A stretch of DNA of 64,000 nucleotides from an uncultured Clostridia bacterium (GCA_947581805.1 CANPVM010000004.1:1-64000), one strand, 5' to 3'. Numbered from the stretch's first letter, positions 1 through 9,370 are shown. The notes: generated by a model from the sequence alone, not told the origin. Made by a program: numbers and translations.

Positions 1-76
1 AATAAAATAAAGAAAAAATTTTAATATATCTAAGTTTTTTATAACATTTTATAAACTTTTATAAAGTTTTATAACG

Positions 77-150
<74 letters not shown>

Positions 151-268
151 AAATAAAACTATTCTTATTATATCGTATTTTAGGAAAGCTTTCAAGAGAA
201 AGCGCATAAAATAAATAATAAAATATTTGGAAAAAATAAAAATAATATAAAAATATTGTAAGAAAATC

Positions 269-297
269 TTGTCAAGCAAGAAAACAAGTGATAAGAT
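269..297 (+). promoter_or_regulatory. Sigma-A-like promoter for the riboswitch/ATPase transcript
   Basis: TTGTCA at 269-274 and TAAGAT at 292-297 are separated by 17 bp. Transcription would start about 304, just before the riboswitch aptamer. Confidence 0.5.
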
Positions 298-313
298 AGA
301 AACAATAAAATAG

Positions 314-402
314 AATTTAAAAGGGAGTAGCTTGTAAACTACTAATCAACAACCGCGAATTATTCTGGTTAGTAACCTATAAGGTAAGCAAGACTTTTAA
401 AG
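314..402 (+). ncRNA. yybP-ykoY manganese riboswitch aptamer
   Basis: The 5' segment AAAAGGGAGTAGC and the 3' segment AGCAAGACTTTT match the hallmark ends of the yybP-ykoY class, and TTTAAAAG pairs with CTTTTAAA to form P1. The 3' side of P1 is shared with the terminator at 389-447. Mn(II) binding, which stabilises P1, should therefore prevent termination and switch the downstream P-type ATPase on. The family is known to control Mn and cation exporters. Confidence 0.8.
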
Positions 403-447
403 AAAGGAGCATGAAAATGTAAAAAATTCTTTAAAAGTCTTGTTTTT
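389..447 (+). terminator. Riboswitch expression-platform terminator
   Basis: CAAGACTTTTAAAGAA (389-404) pairs with TTCTTTAAAAGTCTTG (427-442) and is followed by TTTTT. The 5' arm overlaps P1 of the aptamer, so aptamer and terminator are mutually exclusive. Confidence 0.85.
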
Positions 448-478
448 GTATATAATAGTAAAAAGGAGAAGATGTCAT

Positions 479-3211
479 TTGGAAAATAAATGGTTTAATA
501 AAACAGTAGAAGAAACTTGTGAAATATTACAAACCAACGAAGAAAAAGGACTAACAGAAGAGCAAGTAGCAGAGAAGCGAAAAGAATATGGCTATAATGA
601 ACTAAAAGCAAAAAAGAAAAAGAGCTTATTCATAAAATTCTTAGAAGAATTTAAAGATTTTATGATTATCATTTTAATTATTGCAGCTATTATTTCTGGC
701 ATTGTTGGTATTATGGAAGGAGAAGGAATTACAGATACTATTATTATTTTAATAGTAGTTATAGTAAATGCTATTATTGGTGTCGCTCAAGAAAATAAAG
801 CAGAAAAATCTTTAGAGGCTTTACAAAAATTAAGTAGCCATGCGGCAAAAGTAATTCGAAATGGAAGCTTAGTTGTTCTTCCTGCAAGAGAATTAGTACC
901 AGGAGATATTGTTGTATTAGAAACAGGAGACTACATTGCAGCTGATTTAAGATTAATAGAAGCGGTTAATTTAAAAGTGCAAGAGTCTTCTTTAACAGGA
1001 GAATCGGTACCAGTAGAAAAAAATACCATAGCCATGAGTGAAGAAAAAGTAGGAATTGGAGATAGAACAAACCAAGCTTTTTCTTCTAGTTTAGTGACTT
1101 ATGGTAGAGGCAAAGGAATAGTAGTAGAAACAGGAATGAATACCGAAGTAGGAAAAATTGCTGGCATGATTAGTAATACTATTGAAACTGAAACTCCTCT
1201 TCAAAGCAAATTAAATCAATTAGGAAAAACATTAGGAATCGTAGCAATTGTCATTTGTATTATCATTTTTATCGTAGGTATTGCCATTGGAAAAAATGCG
1301 ATGGAAATGTTTATGACAGCTGTAAGCTTAGCAGTAGCAGCAATTCCAGAAGGATTAGCGGCCGTATCTACCATTGTACTAGCCATTGGTGTACAAAGAA
1401 TGGTAAAGAAAAATGCTATTGTAAAAAAACTTCCAGCAGTGGAAACTTTGGGTAGTAGTACGGTTATTTGCTCTGACAAAACAGGAACCTTAACACAAAA
1501 TAAAATGACAGTACAAAAAGTATTCTATGATAATATTTTACAAAATGTAGAAGATGCCAAAGTGAATAATAACAATGAAGAACTAAAACAATTAGTCTAT
1601 ATTAGTATGCTTTGCAATGATACAAAAGTAGGGCAAGATAACCAATTAACCGGTGACCCGACTGAAACAGCTCTAATAGATATGGGATTTGCCCTTGACT
1701 TTAATCCATCAGTCTTAGAAGAATATCCAAGAGTAGAAGAAATTCCATTTGATTCGGATAGAAAACTAATGACGACAGTTCACCAAATAGGAGACAAATA
1801 TATTGTATATACCAAAGGAGGAATTGACGAACTTTTAAAACGTTGCACAAGTTATAACATAAATGGAGAAATAAAAACAGACTTAGAGGAATACACAAAA
1901 GTTATTGAAGTAAATAACGAAGCAATGGCAAAAGAAGCATTAAGAGTGCTTGCTATGGCATATAAAGAATTAGACCATAAGCCAGAAAAAGAAGAAATGA
2001 AAGACTTAGAAAATAACCTAACCTATATAGGAATGGTAGGAATGATAGACCCACCAAGAGAAGAAGCAAAACAAGCAGTAGAAAAATGTAAAAGAGCAGG
2101 CATTAAAACCGTTATGATTACAGGAGACCATAAAATTACAGCGACTGCCATTGCAAAGCAATTAGGTATTCTTGAAAATGAAGAAGAAGCAATTACTGGA
2201 AAAGAATTAGAAGAAATGCCACAGGAAGAATTAGAAAAAAACATTAGAAACTATAGTGTATATGCAAGGGTATCACCAGAGCACAAAGTACGAATTGTAA
2301 AAGCATGGCAAAAACAAGGTGAAATTGTAGCTATGACAGGAGATGGCGTTAACGATGCACCTTCTTTAAAAACGGCAGACATTGGTTGTAGCATGGGAAT
2401 GGTAGGAACAGACGTTGCAAAAGAAGCAGCTGACGTCATTTTAACAGATGATAACTTTGCAACAGTGGTTGCTGCAGTAGAAGAAGGAAGACGTATTTAT
2501 GATAACATTTTAAAGGCAATTCAATTTTTATTATCAAGCAACGTAGGAGAAATTATTGTTTTATTTGTTGCTATTTTAATTACTCCATGGATTTCAAATT
2601 TCTTTGGCATCGATGTAAACTTAATTGTACCATTACTTCCTATTCATATTTTGTGGATTAATTTAGTAACCGATTCTCTTCCAGCTCTAGCTTTAGCAGT
2701 TGACCCAGCAGAAAAAGATGTGATGGAGCGAAAACCAAAGAAGCAAAGTAAAGGTATTTTTACTAAAGGAATGACATGGCGTATTCTATATCAAGGACTT
2801 ATGATTGGACTTCTTACTTTAGCTGCTTTCTTAATTGGGCTTGCTACACCAGAAGAACAGCTTCCTGTTATCGAAGGACTAAGCACAGAAGAAGTAAAAG
2901 TAGAGATTGGGCAAACTATGGCATTTACAGTTCTTGCTTTATCAGAACTTGTGCATGTGTTTAATATTAGAAACAACAAAAAATCAATCTTCAAAACTAA
3001 TCCATTCAATAATAAACATTTGTTGCTTGCCCTTGGCGTATCGGCAGCCTTAATGCTTGTTATTCTTTTTGTACCAGCTCTAAGACATATTTTTAGCATT
3101 CCCGTTCTGCCAACAGCAAATATCGTAGAAGTAATTCTTCTAGTACTAGCGCCAATTGCCATTGTAGAAATATTTAAATTATTTAAAATTAACTCTACAA
3201 AAGAGGAATAA
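479..3211 (+). CDS. P-type cation-transporting ATPase (P2A, Ca/Mn exporter)
   Basis: A 910-residue P2A-type (SERCA/LMCA1-like) pump exporting Ca or Mn across the plasma membrane. Visible motifs: actuator TGESVPVE, M4 PEGL, phosphorylation site CSDKTGTLTQNK, hinge TGDGVNDAPSLK, M5 NVGE and M6 NLVTDSLP, which carry the N/E and N/D ligands of SERCA-type ion sites. The N-terminus is a typical cation ATPase N-domain. I chose TTG at 479 because AAAAGGAGA lies about 10 nt upstream; the longer frame reaching back to 440 starts inside the terminator. The manganese riboswitch upstream suggests that manganese efflux is at least one physiological role. A terminator follows directly, so the gene is monocistronic. 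Confidence 0.95.
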   Translation: MENKWFNKTVEETCEILQTNEEKGLTEEQVAEKRKEYGYNELKAKKKKSLFIKFLEEFKDFMIIILIIAAIISGIVGIMEGEGITDTIIILIVVIVNAIIGVAQENKAEKSLEALQKLSSHAAKVIRNGSLVVLPARELVPGDIVVLETGDYIAADLRLIEAVNLKVQESSLTGESVPVEKNTIAMSEEKVGIGDRTNQAFSSSLVTYGRGKGIVVETGMNTEVGKIAGMISNTIETETPLQSKLNQLGKTLGIVAIVICIIIFIVGIAIGKNAMEMFMTAVSLAVAAIPEGLAAVSTIVLAIGVQRMVKKNAIVKKLPAVETLGSSTVICSDKTGTLTQNKMTVQKVFYDNILQNVEDAKVNNNNEELKQLVYISMLCNDTKVGQDNQLTGDPTETALIDMGFALDFNPSVLEEYPRVEEIPFDSDRKLMTTVHQIGDKYIVYTKGGIDELLKRCTSYNINGEIKTDLEEYTKVIEVNNEAMAKEALRVLAMAYKELDHKPEKEEMKDLENNLTYIGMVGMIDPPREEAKQAVEKCKRAGIKTVMITGDHKITATAIAKQLGILENEEEAITGKELEEMPQEELEKNIRNYSVYARVSPEHKVRIVKAWQKQGEIVAMTGDGVNDAPSLKTADIGCSMGMVGTDVAKEAADVILTDDNFATVVAAVEEGRRIYDNILKAIQFLLSSNVGEIIVLFVAILITPWISNFFGIDVNLIVPLLPIHILWINLVTDSLPALALAVDPAEKDVMERKPKKQSKGIFTKGMTWRILYQGLMIGLLTLAAFLIGLATPEEQLPVIEGLSTEEVKVEIGQTMAFTVLALSELVHVFNIRNNKKSIFKTNPFNNKHLLLALGVSAALMLVILFVPALRHIFSIPVLPTANIVEVILLVLAPIAIVEIFKLFKINSTKEE

Positions 3212-3212
3212 T

Positions 3213-3253
3213 AAAAAATCATCCTAAATTTTAGAATTAGGATGATTTTTTTA
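3213..3253 (+). terminator. Rho-independent terminator
   Basis: AAAAATCATCCTAA pairs with TTAGGATGATTTTT and ends in a T-run, directly after the ATPase stop codon. Confidence 0.85.
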
Positions 3254-3297
3254 TATTCTTATGGTACAATACAAAAAAATGAGTCAGAGGTTAACAT

Positions 3298-4839
3298 ATG
3301 AAAAAAATAAATGAAATAATAAAGAATAAATATAAATGGATAGTTATGGCCATTTTATTAATTGGTATCATACTCAGATTTATTGCAATTGATAAAATTC
3401 CTATTGGCATCAATGTAGATGAAGCAGGAATGGCATATGATGCTTATTGCATTGCAAATTATGGAACAGATAGATATGCAAATCCATATCCTATTTATAT
3501 GATTAATTATGGAGGAGGGCAAAGTGCACTTTATACGTACTTGGTCGCTATATTAATAAAAATATTTGGATTTAGCTTATTTATAGTTCGCATGCCAGCT
3601 TTTTTATTTTCTATCTTATATATGATAATTGCATATCTTTTAGTGAAACAGTTCAAAAGTGAAAAATTCTCTATTTTTATCTTATTTTTAATCGTTACTT
3701 GTCCGTGGCATTTTATGCAATCTAGGTGGGGATTAGATTGTAATCTCATGTCAACATTAATGTTACTTTCTATTTATTTATTATTAAAAGCAAAAAGTAA
3801 TTGGGGGTATATATTAGCAGGAATTAGCTTTGGCATTACACTATACTCGTATGCTATTTCTTATCTAATAATTCCTGTATTTTTAGTTTTCAGTTTAATA
3901 TATCTATTATACATTAGAAAAATAAAATTCAGTAATATTATTGTATTAGGAATACCACTTTTTATTTTTTCAATACCACTTATCTTAAATATATTCGTAA
4001 ATAAAGGAATCATACAACCAATTAGATTAAACTTTCTATCCATCGTACGATTATGGCATTATAGAGGAGATGAAATTTCTATTCAAAATATTTTACCAAA
4101 TTTGACATTAATAAAAACAATTTTCTCCTATGATTATAATGATTATAATGCTTTTCCTATATTTGGTACACTTTATTATATTAGTATACCATTTGCACTT
4201 CTTGGGTTTATTATAACAATAAAAAATAGCATTTGTTCAATAAAACAGAAAAAAATATCATTGGATATGATTATGCTATTGAACTTTATTAGTATTTATA
4301 GTTGTTTATTATTATTAAGAGGACAGTCTATTTCTCAATCTAATTCAATTTATATTAGTTTAATTTACTTTATTGCTATTGGAATAAAAAGGACAGTGAA
4401 AGATACTAAATATTTTATTTGTGGTATTTTATTAATATACCTATTACAATTTAGCTTATTCCAATGTTATTACTTTGGTATTTATGGAAAAGAAAATCTG
4501 AATTGTTCTTTTAATGATGATGTAATAGAAATAACAAAGTATTTAGAAAAATATGAAAATAAGCAACTTTATTTAAGAACTTATGCAATTCAACCTTATA
4601 TTTACACATTATTAGAAAATAAAGTACCTCCAAAAGAATTTAGAAAAAATATAAAAATGAAAGGCGCAGCAATTATCCAATATAATAAATATCTGTTTTT
4701 AGAACCAGAAGAAATAAGTCAGGATATTGTATATGTAATAAAAACGCCAGAATGTGATAAAGAAGAATTATATGAAAAATTAAGAAATGAAAATTTTAAA
4801 GAAGAGATATATAAAGGATATATTATTTTTTATAAATGA
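3298..4839 (+). CDS. GT-C membrane glycosyltransferase (family 39-like)
   Basis: A 513-residue polytopic membrane protein with about 10-12 hydrophobic segments. After the first transmembrane helix it has the acidic loop INVDEAGMAYDA, typical of lipid-phosphate-sugar-dependent GT-C enzymes (the PMT/ArnT superfamily), followed by a soluble C-terminal part from about residue 400. It probably moves a sugar from a polyprenyl-phosphate donor onto a cell-surface acceptor. The start is ATG at 3298 behind a weak AGAGG site. It stands alone between terminators, so the acceptor cannot be deduced from neighbours. Confidence 0.7.
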   Translation: MKKINEIIKNKYKWIVMAILLIGIILRFIAIDKIPIGINVDEAGMAYDAYCIANYGTDRYANPYPIYMINYGGGQSALYTYLVAILIKIFGFSLFIVRMPAFLFSILYMIIAYLLVKQFKSEKFSIFILFLIVTCPWHFMQSRWGLDCNLMSTLMLLSIYLLLKAKSNWGYILAGISFGITLYSYAISYLIIPVFLVFSLIYLLYIRKIKFSNIIVLGIPLFIFSIPLILNIFVNKGIIQPIRLNFLSIVRLWHYRGDEISIQNILPNLTLIKTIFSYDYNDYNAFPIFGTLYYISIPFALLGFIITIKNSICSIKQKKISLDMIMLLNFISIYSCLLLLRGQSISQSNSIYISLIYFIAIGIKRTVKDTKYFICGILLIYLLQFSLFQCYYFGIYGKENLNCSFNDDVIEITKYLEKYENKQLYLRTYAIQPYIYTLLENKVPPKEFRKNIKMKGAAIIQYNKYLFLEPEEISQDIVYVIKTPECDKEELYEKLRNENFKEEIYKGYIIFYK

Positions 4840-4890
4840 AACAAAAAAAGGATAAATAAAGCTTTTTCAAATACTAATCCTTCCCATAAT

Positions 4891-4919
4891 TTGACAATAA
4901 TGTAAATGTGTGGTATAAT
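4891..4919 (+). promoter_or_regulatory. Consensus sigma-A promoter
   Basis: TTGACA at 4891-4896 and TATAAT at 4914-4919 with a 17-bp spacer, about 45 bp before the start of the secreted hydrolase gene. Confidence 0.75.
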
Positions 4920-4964
4920 AAACATTGTGGTGCATAAAAAAGCACCAGGAAGGATGTAGAAAAA

Positions 4965-5690
4965 ATGAAAAGTGATAGTAAAAGTGGGCTGTGTTTGCAA
5001 CAAGGAATTAGTGTGATTATAACACTTATCATCTTAGCTACCCACATGCAACTATTTGTTTTAGCAAAAGAAAATGTACAACTAACTAATACGAATGCAA
5101 TCAAAAAAGAAACAATAGAAGAAAATAAAGCAGAAGAAAAAGTAGAAATAGCGCAAACAGCAGAAAGAAAAATAAACGACACTGCAAGAGCAGGAGTAGA
5201 AAGAGAAACAAAAAAACAATATCTTTCTATAGAAGAGATTACTATTTCAAAAGAAATGGATTTAACTCAAAAATGTGGTATTTCAAAAGAAGACTTTAAA
5301 ATTTTAATGACAAACTTAAAAACAGATACATCAGGATTTTTTGAAAACAATAGTGATACTATATATGATTTATGCGAAAAATACGAATTAAATGAAATCT
5401 TTTTCTGTGGTTTAATAGCAGCAGAATCGGGATGGAATATTGCTTCTAACCATAGAAATACCAATAACTATATTAGTATGATGTCAAAAGGAAGATTAAT
5501 TCATTATTCTTCCGAAGAAGAAGGATTAGAAGCAGCAGCTAAATTATTACACAATAAATATTTAACAGAAGGTGCTTCATGTTATAGTGGAGGAAAAACG
5601 TTATCTTGCGTACAAAAACGATTTTGCCCAAACTCATCAACATGGGTAAATTTAGTATATAGTTGTATGAAACAAATAGTAGAACAGTAG
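4965..5690 (+). CDS. Secreted glucosaminidase/lysozyme-like protein
   Basis: A 241-residue protein with an N-terminal hydrophobic signal segment (about residues 9-29), a charged Glu/Lys-rich linker to about 90, and a C-terminal lysozyme-like domain. The segment CGLIAAESGWNIASNHRNTN, followed by GLEAAAKLLHNKYL, resembles the glucosaminidase fold, with the Glu of AAESGW the likely catalytic acid. It probably cuts peptidoglycan outside the cell during growth or sporulation. It has a consensus promoter at 4891-4919 and AGGA upstream of the ATG. A GGGACG repeat element begins a few bases after its stop codon. Confidence 0.65.
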   Translation: MKSDSKSGLCLQQGISVIITLIILATHMQLFVLAKENVQLTNTNAIKKETIEENKAEEKVEIAQTAERKINDTARAGVERETKKQYLSIEEITISKEMDLTQKCGISKEDFKILMTNLKTDTSGFFENNSDTIYDLCEKYELNEIFFCGLIAAESGWNIASNHRNTNNYISMMSKGRLIHYSSEEEGLEAAAKLLHNKYLTEGASCYSGGKTLSCVQKRFCPNSSTWVNLVYSCMKQIVEQ

Positions 5691-5693
5691 AGC

Positions 5694-5750
5694 AGGAGGG
5701 ACGCCCCTTTTCGTTCCATTTTGGAACGGTAGGGACACCCCTTCTTTTTT
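5694..5750 (+). repeat. Post-stop GGGACGCCCC repeat, copy 1 (terminator-like)
   Basis: Two direct GGGACRCCCCTT half-units flank an inner hairpin, CGTTCCATTTTGGAACG, and a T-run follows. Near-identical copies lie at 32222-32273 and 37736-37790, each within a few bases of a stop codon. It probably acts as a transcription terminator and belongs to a dispersed REP-like family. Confidence 0.8.
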
Positions 5751-5775
5751 GTGACAAAAAATAAAATTAATTTCA

Positions 5776-5874
5776 GTGAAAAGGGATGCTAAAATACTTA
5801 CTCATGCACTAAAAATTAGACTATGTAAAGAAGATATCAGTAAATTAGAAAGAACTCTTGTCAAACAATCTTAA
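5776..5874 (+). pseudogene. Possible 32-codon gene remnant
   Basis: A GTG-initiated frame of 32 codons, rich in charged residues (KILTHALKIRLCKEDI...), without a ribosome site. It looks like the C-terminal tail of a decayed gene. The promoter for the next operon lies within its end. I do not recognise a family. Confidence 0.2.
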
Positions 5875-5886
5875 CCATGGTAAAAT
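5858..5886 (+). promoter_or_regulatory. Promoter for the ABC-2 transporter operon
   Basis: TTGTCA at 5858-5863 and TAAAAT at 5881-5886 with a 17-bp spacer, 33 bp before the ATG at 5919. Confidence 0.5.
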
Positions 5887-5918
5887 AAGGCATATACAAA
5901 AAGAAAGAAGGAAAATAA

Positions 5919-6810
5919 ATGGGATTAAAAATCAGTCATGTTAGTAAAAGCTATGGAGATAAAAAAGTAGTCAATGACATAAACTTTGAAATCAATGCTC
6001 CAGGCGTATTTGGACTTTTAGGAACAAATGGCGCTGGAAAAACAACCACCATTCGTATGTTACTTCGGAATTTTAAAGAAAGACGAAGGACAAATAACAT
6101 GGAATGGAAAAGAAGTACAAAGAAAACACGTAAACTTTGGGTATTTACCGGAAGAAAGAGGAATTTACCCTAAAACCAAAATTTATGACCAACTAATGTA
6201 TTTTGCCAAACTAAAAGGAATGAAGCAAAAAGAAGCAGACGAGGCCATTAACTATTGGCTAAAAAAATTAGAAATAGAACAATATAAAGATATGACAGCA
6301 GAAAAACTATCCAAAGGAAATCAACAAAAAATACAATTCATTACCGCAGTTGTACATAATCCAGAGCTTCTTGTTTTAGACGAGCCATTTAGTGGCCTAG
6401 ACCCAGTAAATACTGAGCTTTTAAGAAATATCATCATTGACCTTGTAAAAGACGGAAAATATATTATTATGTCTGCTCATCAAATGAGTGTAGTAGAAGA
6501 ATTTTGCACAGATATTTTAATTTTAAATAAAGGAAAAACAGTATTACAAGGAAACTTAACAGAAATTAAAAATAGCTATCCAGCAAATAAATTAGAAATT
6601 ATCACAAAGGAAAACATTCAAAATAGTATAAAAGAAGCAAATCTTCCTATTCTTATGCAAAAAGAAAATGAATATGAAATAAAAATAAATACGGAAGAAG
6701 AAGCACATCAATTTTTACATAAATTAGTAGCAAACAAAGTTAAAATTGATAAATTTGAAATAAAGAAGCCAAGTCTTCATGATATTTTCATAGAAAAGGT
6801 AGGTGAGTAG
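5919..6810 (+). CDS. ABC transporter ATP-binding protein, NatA-like, with +1 recoding at CGG
   Basis: The ATPase subunit of an ABC-2 exporter (NatA/YhaQ-like), 296 residues if the extra C at 6066 is skipped: codons 1-49, then the frame from 6067. Walker A GTNGAGKTT (residues about 34-42), signature LSKGNQQK, Walker B LLVLDEP and the ABC-2-specific C-terminal extension are all present. The zero frame ends soon after the site. The intended text is MLLG-ILKKDEG, a conserved Gly just after Walker A, so the in-frame CGG must be read as CGGA = Gly. GAAGGAAA precedes the ATG. The stop nearly touches the permease start. It could be a pseudogene only if the same lesion struck five other genes by chance. 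Confidence 0.85.
6066..6069 (+). other. CGGA recoding site 1 (ABC ATPase)
   Basis: Zero-frame codons are TTA CTT CGG AAT; the functional reading is TTA CTT (C)GGA ATT. No slippery repeat precedes it. Confidence 0.8.
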
Positions 6811-6811
6811 C

Positions 6812-8050
6812 ATGAGAGATTTATGGTTAGTAGCAAAATATACCTTTCAAGATTTAGTAAAGAGAAAATCATTTATTATTTCTAATATCATCATTTTCCT
6901 AATTATGATTATTGCTTTTAACGTTCCAAATATCATCAATAAAATACAAGGAGACGACGAATCATTTGGAAAAACTAAACTTGCTATTATTGACGAAGAC
7001 AATATTTATGAAGGCAGTTTGAAACAATTAGAAGAACTAGATATTGGATATGAAATTGAAATTGTGGAAAATACTGCTTTAGAAGAAATTAAAGAAAAAA
7101 TCAATCAAGAAGAATTAGACGAAGCCATAAGAATTACAAAAGGAGAAAATGGTATTCATATAGAATATATTGTAAAATCAATGAACATGATTAGTGAGGT
7201 TCCACAAGACATTATTACAATATTACAAGATACATATAAAAATCTTCAAATTTCAAAATTACAAGTAACACCACAGGAACTTAGCATTATTAATATGCCT
7301 TTTGAAATGGAAGTAAGTCAAACAGAAGAAAAGGAAGTAGGTGGCAATATTCTTGCTATGCTATTGCTTTCCATAGTGTTATTCTATGCGATTTATTTCT
7401 ATGCTTACCAAGTTTCTACTTCTATTACAATAGAAAAAACTTCAAAAATTATAGAAACATTAGTTACTTCTACCTCACCAAGAACCATTGTCCTTGGAAA
7501 AACGCTAGGAATAGGATTAGCAGGAATTATGCAAACAGTTGCATTAGTAGTAGTTGCCATTATTTGTGCTAATGCATTTTTAACACCAGAAATGGTTAGC
7601 ATGGTACTAGATATGTCAAATATCACATGGGTACTTGCCGTTCTTACAATTGTATATTACATATTAGGATATTCATTATTTGCCTTACTATATGCTTTAA
7701 CAGGCTCTACTGTAGCAAAGCCAGAGGACATTCAATCTGCCAATGGACCAGTAGCAATTTTAGCAGTAATTGGATTTTATTTATCATACTTTACTATGAT
7801 GAATCCAACAAGTACATTAAATAGCTTTGCAGCAATTTTTCCAATTTCTTCACCATTCTGCATGCCATTTAGAGTTATGATGGGAGTAGCAACACCTAGT
7901 GAAATTGCCATTTCTCTTGCTATTTTAATAATTACCATTGCAATAATTGCTAAAGTATCTATTAAAATTTATTCTTCTGCTATATTAAATTATGGAAGTA
8001 GAATGAGTTTAAAAGATATGGTAAAAGTGTATAAAAATAAAAATGACTAA
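6812..8050 (+). CDS. ABC-2 family permease (NatB-like)
   Basis: A 412-residue membrane subunit partnering the preceding ATPase. It has one N-terminal transmembrane helix (about residues 22-42), an extracytoplasmic domain of about 150 residues rich in Glu/Ile, then a bundle of five to six helices. This is the usual layout of Na-export or drug-export ABC-2 permeases of the NatB/YhaP type. ATG at 6812 is chosen because GGTGAG precedes it by about 6 nt; the GTG at 6803 overlaps that site. The gene is translationally coupled to the recoded ATPase, so loss of the ATPase reading frame would leave the pair useless. Confidence 0.8.
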   Translation: MRDLWLVAKYTFQDLVKRKSFIISNIIIFLIMIIAFNVPNIINKIQGDDESFGKTKLAIIDEDNIYEGSLKQLEELDIGYEIEIVENTALEEIKEKINQEELDEAIRITKGENGIHIEYIVKSMNMISEVPQDIITILQDTYKNLQISKLQVTPQELSIINMPFEMEVSQTEEKEVGGNILAMLLLSIVLFYAIYFYAYQVSTSITIEKTSKIIETLVTSTSPRTIVLGKTLGIGLAGIMQTVALVVVAIICANAFLTPEMVSMVLDMSNITWVLAVLTIVYYILGYSLFALLYALTGSTVAKPEDIQSANGPVAILAVIGFYLSYFTMMNPTSTLNSFAAIFPISSPFCMPFRVMMGVATPSEIAISLAILIITIAIIAKVSIKIYSSAILNYGSRMSLKDMVKVYKNKND

Positions 8051-8157
8051 TAGTGTTTTTCTTGATTTTGCAAGCATTTTATGATAAAATACACATAATG
8101 TAATGAAAATAAAAACCTTAAAACGAATAATTTCAATAAGGAAAGGAGATTTATATT

Positions 8158-8703
8158 ATGGAAGAAATGCGGAATAGTTTAAATGTGGAGGAGGCACTGC
8201 AAATCAAGAAGAAGGCAAAAAGAGAGGCAATAAAGTGGACTTTAGCGTTGGGATTCATTATTGAGATTATAATTACTGCAATGTTGATTAATGATGATAC
8301 TGCTAGTAATATTAGAAAAATTATTGTTTTAGCAATAATGCAAATAATAATTATTCTTTTTGGATACTTAATGTTTTATCTGATCTACCCATTTATATTA
8401 GACCAAAAAAAAGCTAAAATATATGCAGCATTAGCAGAAGGATGTTTGTCAAAAACAGAATGGACACAAGTAGTTCCTATCAAGGCAGATGAATATGAAA
8501 AGTTCATTTTGGAGGAATTGCCTACTAGAGCGAATTTTTTTGCAAAGCTTCGGGAAGATAGTGATATCATTGATGTATTTCTGCAGTTCCATAATGAAAG
8601 AGAGTATTTGCATTGGGAGGGAAGAGGCAAAACGTACTTCTTGGACTACTATTCTATTTTAGAAGAAGGTGAGAAAGAACCGGAAGAAAAAAGCAATGAT
8701 TAA
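8158..8703 (+). CDS. Unknown two-helix membrane protein (uses CGG as Arg)
   Basis: A 181-residue protein with a basic N-terminus, two membrane helices (about residues 28-48 and 57-80), then a cytosolic acidic domain of about 100 residues. I do not recognise a family. AAAGGAG lies about 10 nt before ATG. Codon choice is less AT-biased than its neighbours (GAG, AAG, CTG and GTG are common), and it holds two uninterrupted in-frame CGG codons, at 8170 and 8551. Skipping the C at 8170 gives a stop within three codons, so here CGG must be read as a triplet, presumably Arg. It may be acquired, or belong to a GC-richer accessory gene class seen throughout the window. Confidence 0.7.
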   Translation: MEEMRNSLNVEEALQIKKKAKREAIKWTLALGFIIEIIITAMLINDDTASNIRKIIVLAIMQIIIILFGYLMFYLIYPFILDQKKAKIYAALAEGCLSKTEWTQVVPIKADEYEKFILEELPTRANFFAKLREDSDIIDVFLQFHNEREYLHWEGRGKTYFLDYYSILEEGEKEPEEKSND

Positions 8704-8746
8704 CTTTCAAATGTTCTAACTATAACAAATAATAAGAGCTAAAACG

Positions 8747-8775
8747 TAAAGGAGCAAGAATTTCTTGCTCCTTTA
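8747..8775 (+). terminator. Hairpin terminator with short T-run
   Basis: TAAAGGAGCAAGAA pairs with TTCTTGCTCCTTTA. The T-run is poor. Confidence 0.6.
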
Positions 8776-8820
8776 AAGTGTAAAAAATGCAACATAATTT
8801 ACAAAAAATGTAAAATAATA

Positions 8821-8925
8821 TTGACAAAGAAAATAGAATAAATTATAATGTGCTTACTGTTGGCGGACAACAAAAAATCAGTTATAAAAATAGGGCTTAT
8901 CATTTTTGGTATGCTCTATTTTTGA
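8821..8925 (+). ncRNA. Promoter plus short transcript ending in a terminator-like hairpin
   Basis: TTGACA (8821-8826) and TATAAT (8844-8849), 17-bp spacer, form a near-perfect promoter. Only about 75 nt later AAAAATAGGGC (8886-8896) pairs with GCTCTATTTTT (8913-8923). A small TGTTG/CAACA hairpin lies between. This is a candidate small RNA or an attenuator for the DUF3006/hydrolase operon. I match it to no known riboswitch. Confidence 0.4.
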
Positions 8926-8945
8926 ATTTTAGAAAGAAAACAAAT

Positions 8946-9011
8946 ATGGATAAAAAAGAAATCTTAAAAATGTTAAAAGAAAATGCAATAAAATATAATG
9001 AAAAACAATAG
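8946..9011 (+). CDS. Possible 21-residue peptide
   Basis: ATG-TAG frame encoding a Lys/Glu-rich 21-residue peptide, with only a weak AGAAAG upstream. It could be a leader peptide or chance. Nothing else is visible between 8926 and 9052. Confidence 0.2.
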   Translation: MDKKEILKMLKENAIKYNEKQ

Positions 9012-9052
9012 CAAAATAAAAAGAACATTGTTATAATAAGGAGGAAGAAAAA

Positions 9053-9370
9053 ATGCAACTAGATTTATTCAAAAACATAGCAAAAGAAATACAAAAAATA
9101 GACGTAACTAGTTTTATAGAAGAATTAGTAGAAAGGTTAAGAAAAATGGAAGAAGAATATGTTATTGACCGCTTTGAAGGTAATATTGCTATTTGCGAGG
9201 AAAGAAAAACAGGAAAGAAGAGAGAAATTCTAAAAGAAGAATTACCAGAAGGCGTAAAAGAAGGTAGTATTTTAAAAGAAGAAAACGGAAAATATGTAAC
9301 GGCAAAAAAAGAGCAAGAAGAAGTAGAAAACAGAATAAAAGACAAAATGAATAAGCTATGGAAAGACTAA
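9053..9370 (+). CDS. DUF3006 domain protein
   Basis: 105 residues. Residues about 38-85 (VIDRFEGNIAICEERKTGKK, then ELPEGVKEGSIL) match DUF3006, a small domain almost always encoded next to ComEC-like beta-lactamase-fold hydrolases, as here. The N-terminal 35 residues are helical and charged. AAGGAGGAA precedes the ATG. Its function is unknown; the pairing suggests a partner or modulator of the hydrolase 40 bp downstream. Confidence 0.8.
   Translation: MQLDLFKNIAKEIQKIDVTSFIEELVERLRKMEEEYVIDRFEGNIAICEERKTGKKREILKEELPEGVKEGSILKEENGKYVTAKKEQEEVENRIKDKMNKLWKD

Noticed and set aside
440..478. Extended N-terminus of the P-type ATPase
   Set aside because: It would start inside the riboswitch terminator; TTG at 479 has the ribosome site.
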